A stretch of DNA of 64,000 bases, from positions 1,240,001-1,304,000 of the forward strand of contig CAVZKX010000001.1 in assembly GCA_963775975.1 (NCBI GenBank), in the 5' to 3' direction. This document shows, one piece after another, positions 1 to 9,469 of the stretch (positions are counted from its first letter, which is position 1; each line of letters starts with the position of its first letter). The position numbers and the translations under genes were made by a program. The DNA is from JANXQG01 sp963775975 (lineage in GTDB: Bacteria > Planctomycetota > Planctomycetia > Pirellulales > Thermoguttaceae). The notes below the pieces were generated by a model. The model did no database searches, was not told the origin of the DNA, and saw only the letters and a program-made list of their open reading frames with translations.

Positions 1-1006
1 GACGCGTCCGCCGACCTGTCCGCCAAATAGGCGATTGGTGGTGTGGATCGTATAGGCGCCGGTTTCGACGAATGGCGCGGGGAACGACGCCGCGGTGATG
101 TTCAGGTCGGTGCCGATCTCGATGTAGCGAAAGCCGGCGAACCATTCGACGCTGCGGCAAACCGTCGCGTCGCGACCGCGTTTCGAGCAGGAAGCCTCGC
201 TGCACGTGGCCTCACCGCATGTAGCCTCGCCGCAGCCGCCGCACTTGGGCTCTTCACAGCAGCCGCAGCAGCCGCAGCAGCACGGGAAATCCACCTCGAA
301 GCTATTCAGGTAGGATGTATAGTCCGTCTGCACGTGGTCCATGTTGAGGAAGACGTTGCCCACGGGACCGGTGGGGAAGGTGACGACCATGTTCGGATCG
401 GTCTTGTCGAAAGATACCGACGCGCCGTTGCGAAATAGTCCAAAGTAGCTGAATTCCACCGCCCGGCAGTTGCAAAGGTGCAGGCCGAATGTCGCCTCGA
501 TGCCGGTGCTATCGGCGAAATTGAGGTCGGAACGTCGATACGAGCGGCGCCCCATTAAGGAAGTCCAACAGTATCGGCTGATTACGGAATCGCGGCGTCT
601 GCTGCATGAAAACGGCTTCCACGTCGGCATAGATGCAAGGGCACGGATTGCAATTCAGGCAGCCGAACAGGCTCTCGCGTCCACACTCGCCGCACGGCGC
701 CGGGCTCGCGGCCGAGCCGGCGGCCTTGACCGTGGAACTCCCGGCGGGAGCGTCGTCGCTGGCGACCGCTTCTCCGGCGGCATATAGCGTTGAGACCGCG
801 GCGTCCGCATGCGGCAGATCGGCCCCAGCAGCAACGGCATCGCCGGCCGCGAAATAGGCGTCTGATTGCTGCAGTGACGCCGCGTCGGGAGTGACGCTGA
901 TGGTGTAACTCGCCGAGTTCGCGTCTCCGCCCGCTATAACGGGCCTCGCCGCAACCGTACCCACAAGGGTGAAAATCGCAACCGCCAAAAGTCTGTGCTT
1001 CAGCAT
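1..1006 (-). CDS. BBP7-family outer-membrane beta-barrel protein, frameshifted, C-terminus beyond window
   Basis: Starts at 1006 with a GAGGAG ribosome site at 1012-1017 and a signal peptide ending near PVIAGG. The first frame ends at a stop at 509-511, but from about 540 leftward another frame stays open to the window edge and carries the family signatures: SDLNFADSTG, EWFAGFRYIEIGTDL and NRLFGGQVGG. These match the planctomycete BBP7 beta-barrel family as I know it. One indel near 530-550 therefore splits a single gene. Two Cys-rich stretches stand out: one near residue 135 (CGECG, CLNCNPCPC), and one in the second frame encoded at about 183-285, with roughly a dozen cysteines and repeats of GEATC. 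Expected location is the outer membrane. Family assignment is fairly firm; the role of the cysteines is unknown. Confidence 0.75.
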
Positions 1007-1256
1007 TTTAACTCCTCTTGTACGCATAATCCGTATTTCAGGATCGGTGCGAATTTTGGGATTAATCCATATAAACAGTCCGCGCAGGAGCAATCCGAAT
1101 AAAGCGAAGTCCTTACGTAATAGGCAGAGTCAGCCCATTTTGTAGTTTTGAGGTGGCCAGCCTGACGAATTTTGCACGGCCGAGAGAGAAAAGACTGCCG
1201 CACACTGTCGTGGAGCCTGAAAAATGCGCCGAATCCAACTATTCTGCGCAAAATGC

Positions 1257-1284
1257 TTGACTCGCGGGGTAAATCGATTATGAT
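1257..1284 (+). promoter_or_regulatory. Sigma-70-like promoter for the HA-repeat gene
   Basis: TTGACT at 1257-1262, a 16-base spacer and TATGAT at 1279-1284. Transcription would start near 1291. This excludes the in-frame ATG at 1280, which lies inside the -10 box, and favours the ATG at 1370. Confidence 0.6.
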
Positions 1285-1369
1285 AACCGTTGGCAAGTTA
1301 CCTATTGTCCCCATTCGGGTATGGTGCGTAGTCCCAGCGAATCCAAATAACCCCTCGTTCGGTACGGTT

Positions 1370-2551
1370 ATGCCGACCTTGTTGGACCGACAACCTGATG
1401 CTCGAAGTCAAGTCCGAGAACGTACTTCTAGTCCGCGGCCCACGCTAATTGCGCCCGATCGCTGGGAGCGACGATTCGCCGATCTGTTGGCTTTCAAAGC
1501 AGCGCACGGTCACTGTAACGTGCCTTCCAACTATCAGCCGGATCGGTCGCTGGCGGTATGGGTTTTCAATTGCCGCCGGCAGCGCAAACTGCAAACTCTA
1601 AGCGCCGAGCGGATCAAGCGGCTGGACGCGATCGGCTTCGTCTGGGAGGTGCGGGCGCGTCGCTTCGTCGCTCGCGATTGGGATGCAATGGTGGCCCAGT
1701 TGGAAACGTTTCGCCGGCACAGCGGGCACTGCAACGTTCCGCATGGTGCGCCGCGCCATCGCGAGTTGTTCGCCTGGCTAAATGGAGTTCGCGGCAGCAA
1801 GCGGTCGGGCCGGCTGGCTCCGGAGCGCGCTCGGCAATTGGAAGAACTGGGAATTGTATGGGAGCCGCAACAGGCGCGATGGGAAGCGATGTTCGTGGCG
1901 TTGGCCAAATACCAACGGCTTCATGGCGACTGCAACGTGCCCTACGGTTGGCCGGAGAATCCGGTGCTTGCCAAGTGGGTCAAGGGCTTGCGTGCCGCCC
2001 AAAGGCGTGGCGACATGGATGCCGAACGTGCGCGCCGGCTCGACTCGATCGGCTTCAATTGGGACCGCGGCGGCGAATCGCGCTGGGATGAAATGTTTGG
2101 CGAACTGGCCGACTTCCAGCGGGTGCACGGCCATTGCCGCATCTCCACGCTGTCGGACGATAACCGAGCGCTGGGCGTCTGGGTGCATACGCAGCGGACG
2201 TTGGGCAAGCAAGGTCGATTGGATCCCGAGCGCGTTGCCCGGCTCGATGCGATCGGCTTTACCTGGGATCTTCTTCGCGAGCAATGGGACGCGATGTTTG
2301 TCGCACTTCAGGATTTCCGCCGCGAGACCGGGCACTGCGATGTTCCGCAGCGATGGTTGCGGAACCGCAAGCTGGGCAATTGGGTCATGGTGCAGCGCGC
2401 GGCCTACAAGGCGGACCGGCTCGACGCCGAGCAAATCGAGCGGCTGCGGGCGATTGACTTCCACTTCAGCCTCGTCGGAGATCATCTCCCGGCGACTCAA
2501 CCCGAAAAACGTCACACGGTGGCTCGTCCCAAGACGCGTCGCGCGGCGTAG
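1370..2551 (+). CDS. Helicase-associated (HA) domain repeat protein without a helicase
   Basis: About 393 residues, almost entirely five tandem repeats of roughly 65 residues beginning near residues 32, 99, 165, 230 and 297. Each follows W...F..L..F...HGHCNVP, then LA.WV..QR, then LDAIGF.W. This is the helicase-associated (HA) domain pattern, normally found C-terminal to SF2 helicases. No Walker A, DEAD or other helicase motif is present, so it is an HA-only protein. The family is thought to be nucleic-acid binding by association; its function here is unknown. The start at 1370 is chosen because a good promoter overlaps the earlier in-frame ATG. It converges with the next gene, and nothing is seen in the 65-base gap. 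Confidence 0.75.
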   Translation: MPTLLDRQPDARSQVRERTSSPRPTLIAPDRWERRFADLLAFKAAHGHCNVPSNYQPDRSLAVWVFNCRRQRKLQTLSAERIKRLDAIGFVWEVRARRFVARDWDAMVAQLETFRRHSGHCNVPHGAPRHRELFAWLNGVRGSKRSGRLAPERARQLEELGIVWEPQQARWEAMFVALAKYQRLHGDCNVPYGWPENPVLAKWVKGLRAAQRRGDMDAERARRLDSIGFNWDRGGESRWDEMFGELADFQRVHGHCRISTLSDDNRALGVWVHTQRTLGKQGRLDPERVARLDAIGFTWDLLREQWDAMFVALQDFRRETGHCDVPQRWLRNRKLGNWVMVQRAAYKADRLDAEQIERLRAIDFHFSLVGDHLPATQPEKRHTVARPKTRRAA

Positions 2552-2616
2552 TTTCGTCAACGAGCTCTTATGCTTTGCCGACGTTGTGCTTGAATGCACG
2601 TTGTCGGTCACCTGAT

Positions 2617-3657
2617 TCATCCGTTCAATGCGCCATTGAGTACACCGAGATAGAACGAGAACAAACGGAAGATCAAGCAGATGATCAGAATGGCTACCAG
2701 GCCCCACACGGCAAATCCGGCAAGCATAGTCAGTGTGGAAAGTGCTGCGCGGGCCTGCTCCTGATATTGCCGTGAAAGCAGCGCCATCGATTCCACCAGC
2801 TTGCCGCTTTCCTCGCCTACTTGCACGGAATCGAGAAAATCGGCCGGAAAGCAGCCGGCCTCGTAGAACGATTCGTAGATTGAGTTTCCCTCGGCGATCG
2901 TCGCGTCGATTGCTTCGGCCGCATCCGTGTAACGCACGCTGCCCGAGTTTCGCAAACTTAATCGCAGGGCCTTGCGCAGGTCCATTCCGGCGTTCATCGT
3001 CAAGTGCATCGACCACGCCAGCCGCGATAAGGCGAGGGTCTGCAAGGAAGGACCCAAAACGGGTACGCGAAAGATGGCCCGCTGTAGAGGACGAACGAAG
3101 ATTAGCCCACGGTTGGCCGCTCGTATGAGAACAAAAAGCAGCGCGGCCGCGACCGCCAGTATTGCCAGATAAATGGTCAAACCGCGCTCGCCGACAAGTC
3201 CCAATCCCAAAAAGTCGATCGGCTTGTCGCCCATCCGGCCGATGACGCCGGCCAGCCAGATGAGCAATCCGATAACCGCCAACGCGATGGTCAACTGAAT
3301 GATAGGCCATGTGATCGCGCCGAGAAAAGTCCGGCGAAGCTGCACCTGATTTTCATAGTGCTCGGCCAGTTGGCCGAAGATCTCGCCCAGGTGACCTGTC
3401 TGCTCGCCGACTTCGACCATCTCCCGAAAGAGCGGCGGAAAGTAGTCGCCGGTGGCGTCCACGGCCGCCGTCAGGCTTTCGCCCTGTGCGACGGCGGAAC
3501 TGACTTCCGCCAGCCGCCGCCGCGCCGCGGCATTCCGCGCCTGCTGGGCCTCCCGCGCCAAAACCTTGCGGATGTCGATGCCGGCCGTCAACGCCGTGGA
3601 CAGCCGCCGGCAGAGGGCGGCGCGGTTCCGCAACGACATTCGGGCGGAGAACAACAT
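2617..3657 (-). CDS. GspF-like type II secretion / type IV pilus inner-membrane protein
   Basis: 346 residues with two T2SSF-type halves. The first runs from about residue 5 to 125 (cytoplasmic, with VGEQTGHLGEIFGQLAEHYE), followed by two membrane segments around 113-140 and 158-180. The second half repeats the pattern (VQVGEESGKLVESMALLS), ending in a hydrophobic segment near 310-340. GspF/PilC proteins are the polytopic platform of pseudopilus assembly. AAAGGG lies 8 bases before the ATG at 3657. No GspE ATPase or GspG pilin is adjacent; the nearest prepilin-like gene is the DUF1559 protein about 6 kb away. It is 36 bases downstream of the metallopeptidase gene on the same strand and may be co-transcribed with it. 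Confidence 0.85.
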   Translation of the reverse strand: MLFSARMSLRNRAALCRRLSTALTAGIDIRKVLAREAQQARNAAARRRLAEVSSAVAQGESLTAAVDATGDYFPPLFREMVEVGEQTGHLGEIFGQLAEHYENQVQLRRTFLGAITWPIIQLTIALAVIGLLIWLAGVIGRMGDKPIDFLGLGLVGERGLTIYLAILAVAAALLFVLIRAANRGLIFVRPLQRAIFRVPVLGPSLQTLALSRLAWSMHLTMNAGMDLRKALRLSLRNSGSVRYTDAAEAIDATIAEGNSIYESFYEAGCFPADFLDSVQVGEESGKLVESMALLSRQYQEQARAALSTLTMLAGFAVWGLVAILIICLIFRLFSFYLGVLNGALNG

Positions 3658-3693
3658 GGCGATAACCCTTTCGTCGCAATGGCGCGCGTTCGA

Positions 3694-4857
3694 CTAAATC
3701 AGCGAGTTGCCGCCTCGTGTCTCTTTTACGATGATCTGAATGAGATGTATCTTGCGGAGCAGCGGGCGCGACATGACAAATGGATAAAAGTCGTGCTGGC
3801 CCATGCTCCGCGCCAATTCGTTGAGCACCGTGGTCAGTTGCACCCAGGAGTTGATGAGCAGGATGACCCGTTCGGCGTCGGGAGCGGTTGGGTCGTAAAG
3901 GTCATCGACCGAAAAAGGCTCGACGGCCGCCTCCACGTCTTCGCCGCGGAGGCCGAAACGCAGCGCCGTGTCGAGGCTGTCGACCACGTGTAAATAGTGC
4001 GCCCAACTCTCGGCCCAGTCTTCCCAGGGGTGCGACGAAGCATAGGAACTGATGTAGTTGTCGGCCCAATTGGCCGGCGGGCCTTGCTCGTAATTCTTCT
4101 TAAGCGCCGCCGCGTAGTCCTGCCGCTCGTCGCCGAACACTTCGCGGAACTTTTCCAGCCACGGCGTCCCCGCGACCAGGCGGTCCCAATAATAGTGACC
4201 GATTTCGTGGCGGAAGTGTCCCAGCAGCGTGCGATACGGCTCGTGCATTTCATGCCGGATCTTTTCCCGCTTTGAATCGTCCGCTTCTTCCACGTTCAGT
4301 GTAATCAGTCCGTCGGCGTGGCCCGTGAGGACCCGAGGACCCTCGTCGGGCGAGCGCAGAAAGTCGAACATCACGCCGTGCTCGGGATCCTCGCTCACCT
4401 TCGATTTGACCGGCAGACCCAGACTCAGCAATTGCGATACGAGCCGCCGCTTCGCGTTTTCGATCAGCCGCCAGCAGACCGCATTCTCTTCATCGTCGAG
4501 ACTGGGAATTGTGCGCGTCAGCCGGCAGGAAATGCACTGCGGAATTTTGTCTTCGGCGGAGACGAGCCAATTGCAGCCCGCCGGCGACTCGAAGTTTTTG
4601 CAGCGCCGCCACAAACACTTCGCATCGGTATTGCCAGTGAGCCGCCAGGTGTCTGGTTTTGGCCCCGGCTCAATTGCGTGGACCTCTCGCAGATCCGGCT
4701 CAAAACCGAGCGGCGACTTGCACCCCAGACACAAGCTATTGCGGAAGTAGACGGGCCGCCCGCAATCGCAACGGTAGACAGATCCCCGGCCCGACGGTTC
4801 GTCGGACCGCCACGCTTGCATCAGGCGTTTGGTGATCGACTCAAAAATGCTGATCAT
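3694..4857 (-). CDS. Putative zinc-binding metallopeptidase with N-terminal zinc ribbons
   Basis: 387 residues. The N-terminus has CxC and CxxC pairs (CDCGRP at about 30, CLGCKS at about 43, then further cysteines near 85-110 including CISCRL), which look like rubredoxin-like or zinc-ribbon modules. A metallopeptidase core follows, with the zinc motif HEIGHYYWDRL near residue 215. This matches the putative zinc-binding peptidase family (Peptidase_Mx-like) as I know it. No signal peptide, so probably cytoplasmic. Substrate unknown. The TIM-barrel gene lies 33 bases upstream and the GspF-like gene 36 bases downstream, suggesting one transcript. Confidence 0.7.
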   Translation of the reverse strand: MISIFESITKRLMQAWRSDEPSGRGSVYRCDCGRPVYFRNSLCLGCKSPLGFEPDLREVHAIEPGPKPDTWRLTGNTDAKCLWRRCKNFESPAGCNWLVSAEDKIPQCISCRLTRTIPSLDDEENAVCWRLIENAKRRLVSQLLSLGLPVKSKVSEDPEHGVMFDFLRSPDEGPRVLTGHADGLITLNVEEADDSKREKIRHEMHEPYRTLLGHFRHEIGHYYWDRLVAGTPWLEKFREVFGDERQDYAAALKKNYEQGPPANWADNYISSYASSHPWEDWAESWAHYLHVVDSLDTALRFGLRGEDVEAAVEPFSVDDLYDPTAPDAERVILLINSWVQLTTVLNELARSMGQHDFYPFVMSRPLLRKIHLIQIIVKETRGGNSLI

Positions 4858-4890
4858 AAATGTTTCCGCTCGTAAATGGGCGAAGCACCT

Positions 4891-6129
4891 TCACTTCATC
4901 ATGCGCACGAGTTTGCCGCCGCCAGGCGGCAGTTGAAGTTCCAGCCGCGGAGCAGACACGCTCCACGAGCCGGCCTTCGTATCAAACTCTTCTAAACCGT
5001 TCGTAGCAACCAGGGCAACTTGTGCCGCGGTTTTATAATCCAGATTGACGACCACCGCATGAGTCATTTTGTCGCTCGTGCCGAACGAGCCAAGCAAATA
5101 TCCCCGCACGCGCTCCGGCGGCGAGTACGGCAGCGAGGCAATCGGCGGGTCGAATCGCAGCGGCAGCTTCGCCGGCAGCGGAATTGAGCCGGGAGGCGAC
5201 ATGCCGGCATGATATACGCCGATCGATCGCAGCGGCTGAAGTTCCTTGGCGATCGCAACAAACTCACGATTCAGCGGCTTCAAGGCGTGGTAAAGCGGCG
5301 TGGGCGTGCCATTCGCTAGGGCAATTCCGCCGGTCATCCCAGGAGTGCAATAGACAAAATAGGAAATGCCCTGTCCGCCATAGGCCAGCGTCGTATAGAG
5401 GAGAAAGCGCACTTCATCGGGGCCGGGCACGCGTATATCGGCCGCGTACGAACAGGCTTGCACGATGTTGAGAAACGGCACGCCCGCCTCTTGCGCCGCA
5501 CGGCTTGCCATCGCCAGGTTGAGAAAGTAATGCGAGTTGTCGCCTCGAACCGTGAACTGGTAGTGGTCGTAGCTCAAGAGCGACGGCTTTACCGTTTCCA
5601 CGTACTGCCGCAGATAGCTCTGATATGCGGTCGTCACATCGCCTTTCGTGCCAAGCTGTCCGTTGTCGGCATAAGTCGGAAAGAGATTAATGTATGCCAG
5701 GTGCGCCGGGTCGCGGGCGCGAAGGTGGCCCACCATCTTGCCCAGCGTGGGAAATGTCGCCGCGCTCGGCTCGTCGATAATAAAGTAGCTGTAAAGCGCC
5801 GAACGGTTGCGAACGCGATCGATCAGCGCGTCGAGTTTCACTTGCTGCGAGGGGTTTTTGAGCGTGTCCGGCGATAGCAGTGCGTCGTAAAGCTGGGCCC
5901 TCAATCCGTGGCGCTTGGCGACGTCGAGCTCCTTCTCGGTGCACCAGACGAGGTTCCAGCCACCCTCAGCCATCTGCTGCGCCGCGGCGTCCGTCAAAGC
6001 CGGTCCCGCCCAGTAGGTGACGATCGGCGTGCCGAGCTTCCAAGAGGCGTCCGGGCCGGCGGCAAACAAATCGGCCGCCGCCAACAGGAAGATATACGCC
6101 CCAATCGGCACGAGTCTCCCGATCAACAT
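4891..6129 (-). CDS. Exported TIM-barrel-like protein, possible glycoside hydrolase
   Basis: About 412 residues from the ATG at 6129, which has GAGGAA 6 bases upstream. A signal peptide of about 25 residues ends near LFAAG. The remainder reads like a (beta/alpha)8 glycosidase: alternating strands and helices, YSYFIIDEPSA with a possible catalytic acid near residue 120, LLSYDHYQF, and a C-terminal all-beta region ending in LPPGGGKLVRMM. This resembles GH42-like or sialidase-type planctomycete exported proteins, but I cannot assign a numbered family. It lies between the MFS transporter gene upstream and the metallopeptidase gene downstream, all on the minus strand, so a link to sugar uptake is plausible but unproven. 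Confidence 0.5.
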   Translation of the reverse strand: MLIGRLVPIGAYIFLLAAADLFAAGPDASWKLGTPIVTYWAGPALTDAAAQQMAEGGWNLVWCTEKELDVAKRHGLRAQLYDALLSPDTLKNPSQQVKLDALIDRVRNRSALYSYFIIDEPSAATFPTLGKMVGHLRARDPAHLAYINLFPTYADNGQLGTKGDVTTAYQSYLRQYVETVKPSLLSYDHYQFTVRGDNSHYFLNLAMASRAAQEAGVPFLNIVQACSYAADIRVPGPDEVRFLLYTTLAYGGQGISYFVYCTPGMTGGIALANGTPTPLYHALKPLNREFVAIAKELQPLRSIGVYHAGMSPPGSIPLPAKLPLRFDPPIASLPYSPPERVRGYLLGSFGTSDKMTHAVVVNLDYKTAAQVALVATNGLEEFDTKAGSWSVSAPRLELQLPPGGGKLVRMMK

Positions 6130-6213
6130 GTTCCGGTTCCTCAATGTCAGATGTCTTTTAGCAGTATAGCCGTCACGTACATTCGCGGCTACCATTGCCG
6201 GGCCGCGAGAACA

Positions 6214-7524
6214 TCAAGCCGAATCATTCGGCGGCTCCGGAAGCTGCATCGCCAGCGCCGCCGCCGGCAAAAAGAGCAAGGAGGACCAAAGAATGGCGAG
6301 CCGGTGATCGCCGACCACGGAGAATAGGCCGAAGAACACTGTGGCGCACCCCGCGGCCATACGGCCGATGTTGTAGCAGAATCCCGCGCCGGTAGTCCTT
6401 AATAACGTGGGAAATAGCGGAGGCAAATACATCGTGAACAGGGCGAACACTCCCTGACATATCCCGATCGGCACAAACGACAAGACAATGCTCGCGGGGC
6501 CCAGCGGCATACCGTAGCCCGCCGCGATCGCCAGAAAATAGAGAACGCACCCGACGGCGATGGCGCGCCGATAGCCGATCCGCCGGGCGACGGCGGCAGC
6601 CAAGAAATTGCCGGCGATCGAAGAAATCATCAACACGATCAACGCCTGGCTCACCAGCCTCGTCCGCTCGCCATCGGTCCAACTGGCGAGATCCGGCAGA
6701 TTCCGCAGATGCTGCGACGCCCAAAACATGTAGGCCCAGTGTGCCGAGAGCGAGAGTGCGCAGACGAGAATTGTGAGCACTGTCGTGCGGCGGATATTGC
6801 CTCGAAACTGGTCCAAAACGGCCGGCCGTTCAACCCGCTGACGGCTTAGGGCCTCGCGCCACTCCCGCGGTTCCGGTACCGAGCGGCGAATCCAGACGAC
6901 AATAAGCGCCGGCAAGATTCCGACGAGAAAGACCCAGCGGGGGGCGAGACCTGATAGCAGGTACCCGGCGATCATGGCCGCGATGACGCCCACGTTGACG
7001 CCCGTCTGGAGCACGGCCGCGATCCACGGCCTCCATTGCCGCGGCCACGTCTCACTCAGCAAGGTCGCTCCGATCGCCCATTCTCCGCCGATCCCCAGTG
7101 CGGCGAGGAAGCGAAAGATCATGAGGTGCCACCACCGCGCGGCGAAAAACGATGCGCCGGTGAATAGGGCGTAGGTCAGGATCGTGAGTACCAGCGTCCG
7201 GCTGCGGCCCATGCGATCGCCGATCCAGCCGAACACTCCTCCGCCAAGGGCCCAGCCAACAAGAAATGCCCCTTGAATTAGAGAACTGTAATAGCCAACT
7301 GAATCATCATTCTTCGCGACGTTCAGCAGTTCGGCAACAAACGGTGTGGCGACGAGCGTGTAAAGGTGCAGTTCCAGACCATCGAACGTCCAGCCGAGCC
7401 AGGCGGCGATGCCCGACCGCCACTGCTGCGGCGAGAGGTCGCTGAGCCGCTGAACCTCCGGGCCGCCGCTGATCGCAGCGGCATCTGTTTCGTCAATCAC
7501 GCTCTTGTCCATCGACGTCATCAT
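6214..7524 (-). CDS. MFS transporter
   Basis: About 435 residues with roughly twelve hydrophobic segments. The MFS signature loop between helices 2 and 3 is clear (GWIGDRMGRSRTLVL, near residue 100), and helix 4 carries RFLAALGIGGEWAIG, typical of the sugar/aromatic-acid:proton symporter group (SP/AAHS-like). Inner membrane; substrate cannot be read from sequence. Three ATGs lie close together; AAGGA at about 7525-7529 best serves the second, at 7521. The adjacent exported TIM-barrel proteins on both sides suggest a carbohydrate-related substrate, which is inference from context only. Confidence 0.85.
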   Translation of the reverse strand: MMTSMDKSVIDETDAAAISGGPEVQRLSDLSPQQWRSGIAAWLGWTFDGLELHLYTLVATPFVAELLNVAKNDDSVGYYSSLIQGAFLVGWALGGGVFGWIGDRMGRSRTLVLTILTYALFTGASFFAARWWHLMIFRFLAALGIGGEWAIGATLLSETWPRQWRPWIAAVLQTGVNVGVIAAMIAGYLLSGLAPRWVFLVGILPALIVVWIRRSVPEPREWREALSRQRVERPAVLDQFRGNIRRTTVLTILVCALSLSAHWAYMFWASQHLRNLPDLASWTDGERTRLVSQALIVLMISSIAGNFLAAAVARRIGYRRAIAVGCVLYFLAIAAGYGMPLGPASIVLSFVPIGICQGVFALFTMYLPPLFPTLLRTTGAGFCYNIGRMAAGCATVFFGLFSVVGDHRLAILWSSLLFLPAAALAMQLPEPPNDSA

Positions 7525-7669
7525 TCCTTATGGTCGGCCTCTCGTCAACCGCTTTCGACCGACTTGAAATCAAATGCCCAAACAGCTACGTTGCCAACGA
7601 GTGGTGCAGGCGTGATAATCGAACTCCGCCGGCTACATTGTTACTCCGGCCTTTCAAGGAATTCTAGAA

Positions 7670-9194
7670 ATGACCAATACACCTCATGCAAATCGCCGCG
7701 AGTTCCTGCAAACCGGAGCCGCCCTGGCGGCGGCTGCCGCAGCCGACACACTGGCGGTCGCCAATCGTGCCAATGCGGCCGACCGCACGCCGCCGCGCAC
7801 GAGCATCGGCATCCAGGTCGGCTCGGCGTCGTTTGTCGACGAAGGCACGGAGAAAGTGCTCGACATTTTCCAGGACCGCGGCGCGATCGATACGATCTAC
7901 CTGACCACCTTCACCTTTGGCCGCGGACTGGCCGGGCGGCAGATTCCCGGCCAGCCGTTTCCCGATCACGGCGTCCAGGCGTCCGATGAGCGAACCTTCC
8001 GCGGCGGCAACTATGCCACGCCGCACGCCGAGTTCTATCGCAAAACCGTCCTGCGGCCGGGCCATGCCCCCGACCACGGCGATCTGGACATCGTCGCCAC
8101 CGTCGCCCCCGCCGCCAAGAAACGCGGCATGCGGGTCTTCTGCTCGATCGAGGATGTCTTCCGCGCCGACGTACCGGGCGCTAGGGAAACGGCGGAAATT
8201 GATCTCGCGGGCAAACGCGCGGGTACGCTGTGCCTCTGCCATCCTGACGTTCCGCGCGTTCTGGACCGCGCTGGCCGCCGACCTGGCGAAGTCGTACGAC
8301 ATCGACGGCATCCTCTTTTTCAACGAACGCAACGGGCCGCTGCTGAACGCCCTTGGCGCCAGTCACGCCCAGAGCATCGCCTCGTCGCGCGTGACGTGCT
8401 TCTGCGAACATCATCGCCGCGCCGCCAAGGAGCGAGGCATCGACTTTCAGCGTGCCCGCGAGGGATACCAAAAACTCGACGACTTCGTCCGAGCGGCGCT
8501 GCGAGGCCAGCGGCCCGACGACGGCTACTTCGTCGAGTTCTGGCGGCTGCTCGGTGAATGGCCCGAGATTCTCGCCTGGAACCGGCTATTCGACGAAGCC
8601 AAGCATCAGGTCGTGGCCGATGTCACGGCCGCGGTCAAAGCGGTGCGGGCCGGATTGCAGGTCGGGTTCCACATCGAGCACGTCAATTCGTTCAATCCGA
8701 TCTTCCGCGCCACGCGGAGCTACGCCGATCTCGCCGGCAAGGCCGACTTCCTGAAAATCGTCGTTTACAACAATTGCGGCGGCGAACGCTACGCGAACTA
8801 CATTCGCAACGTCGGCTCGACCGTCTTCCGCGACGTGCCGCGCGACGAACTCTTGCGATTCAACAATCATCTCTTGAACTACGGCGACGAAGCCCCGCTG
8901 GAAGAGCTTGCCAAGGCTGGGCTCTCGCCCGATTACGTCTTCCGCGAAACCCGCCGCGCGTTGGCCGGCGTGCATGGCAAATGCAAGGTTTTGCCGGGCA
9001 TCGACATCGGCATCCCGACCGGCAAGAACAGCCGCAAGGCCTCGCCCGACGACACCTACGCCGCCGTCGCCGCCGCGCTCAGGGCCGGCCCCGAAGGTGT
9101 GATCCTCTCGCGCAAGTATTCCGAGATGCAACTCGCCAACCTCTCCGCTGCCGGCCGCGCCGTGCGAGATGCGGCGAAGCGCACGCCGGGCTGA
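7670..9194 (+). CDS. Tat-exported TIM-barrel-like protein of unknown function (frameshift near 8250)
   Basis: Begins with a twin-arginine signal (NRREFLQTGAALAAA). The first frame covers about 195 meaningful residues up to CLCHPDV at 8250, after which it becomes low-complexity. The adjacent frame continues sensibly with RAFWTALAADLAKSYDIDG and FNERNGPLLNAL and runs to 9194. One extra base near 8250-8251 explains the break. The whole is about 507 residues. Features such as DGILFFNERNG, LQVGFHIEHVNSF and LPGIDIGIPTG resemble TIM-barrel exported proteins common in planctomycetes, possibly glycoside-hydrolase-like. No enzymatic family is claimed. It is transcribed away from the MFS gene. Confidence 0.6.
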
Positions 9195-9241
9195 TGCCTA
9201 CCTCGGTGGCCGCCAGCGGTCGTTTTCAGAGCGTCCGTTTT

Positions 9242-9439
9242 GCCCCAGCGGGGCATTTGACAGTAGCCCAGCGATTTATCGCTGGGATCTAGTTCAGCGA
9301 AATCCGCCGAAAGTCCCATAGGGACGACTGAACCTGCGGAGGTGCGCCTCTCAGTCGTCCCTCCGGGACTCCAAATCCTGCAAGCGCTCATTTTCCCAGC
9401 AGTGAACTGCTGGGCTACTATCAATGGTCCCTATGGGAC
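9242..9439. repeat. Nested palindromic repeat cluster (REP-like)
   Basis: Several inverted repeats lie inside one another: a hairpin at 9242-9254, one at 9267-9286 (CCCAGCGATTTATCGCTGGG), a long pair 9312-9331 with 9351-9370 (18 of 20 bases matching), and 9395-9414. The outer arms 9263-9272 and 9409-9418 also pair (GTAGCCCAGC with GCTGGGCTAC). A further TCCCTATGGGA palindrome lies near 9428. The cluster fills the gap between the Tat-exported gene and the convergent DUF1559 gene and could also work as a bidirectional terminator. Confidence 0.75.
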
Positions 9440-9469
9440 CGGTATTGAAGCGAGATGGCGGCTCGCGAT

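Noticed and set aside
1778..3310. Minus-strand open frame of 510 residues
   Set aside because: It crosses the HA-repeat gene antisense and part of the GspF-like gene in another frame. No ribosome site or family motif; its composition is that of a shadow frame in high-GC DNA.
7670..8557. Separate short protein ending at 8557
   Set aside because: After 8250 this frame is Arg/Pro/Ala noise, while the adjacent frame continues a sensible protein; one indel explains both.
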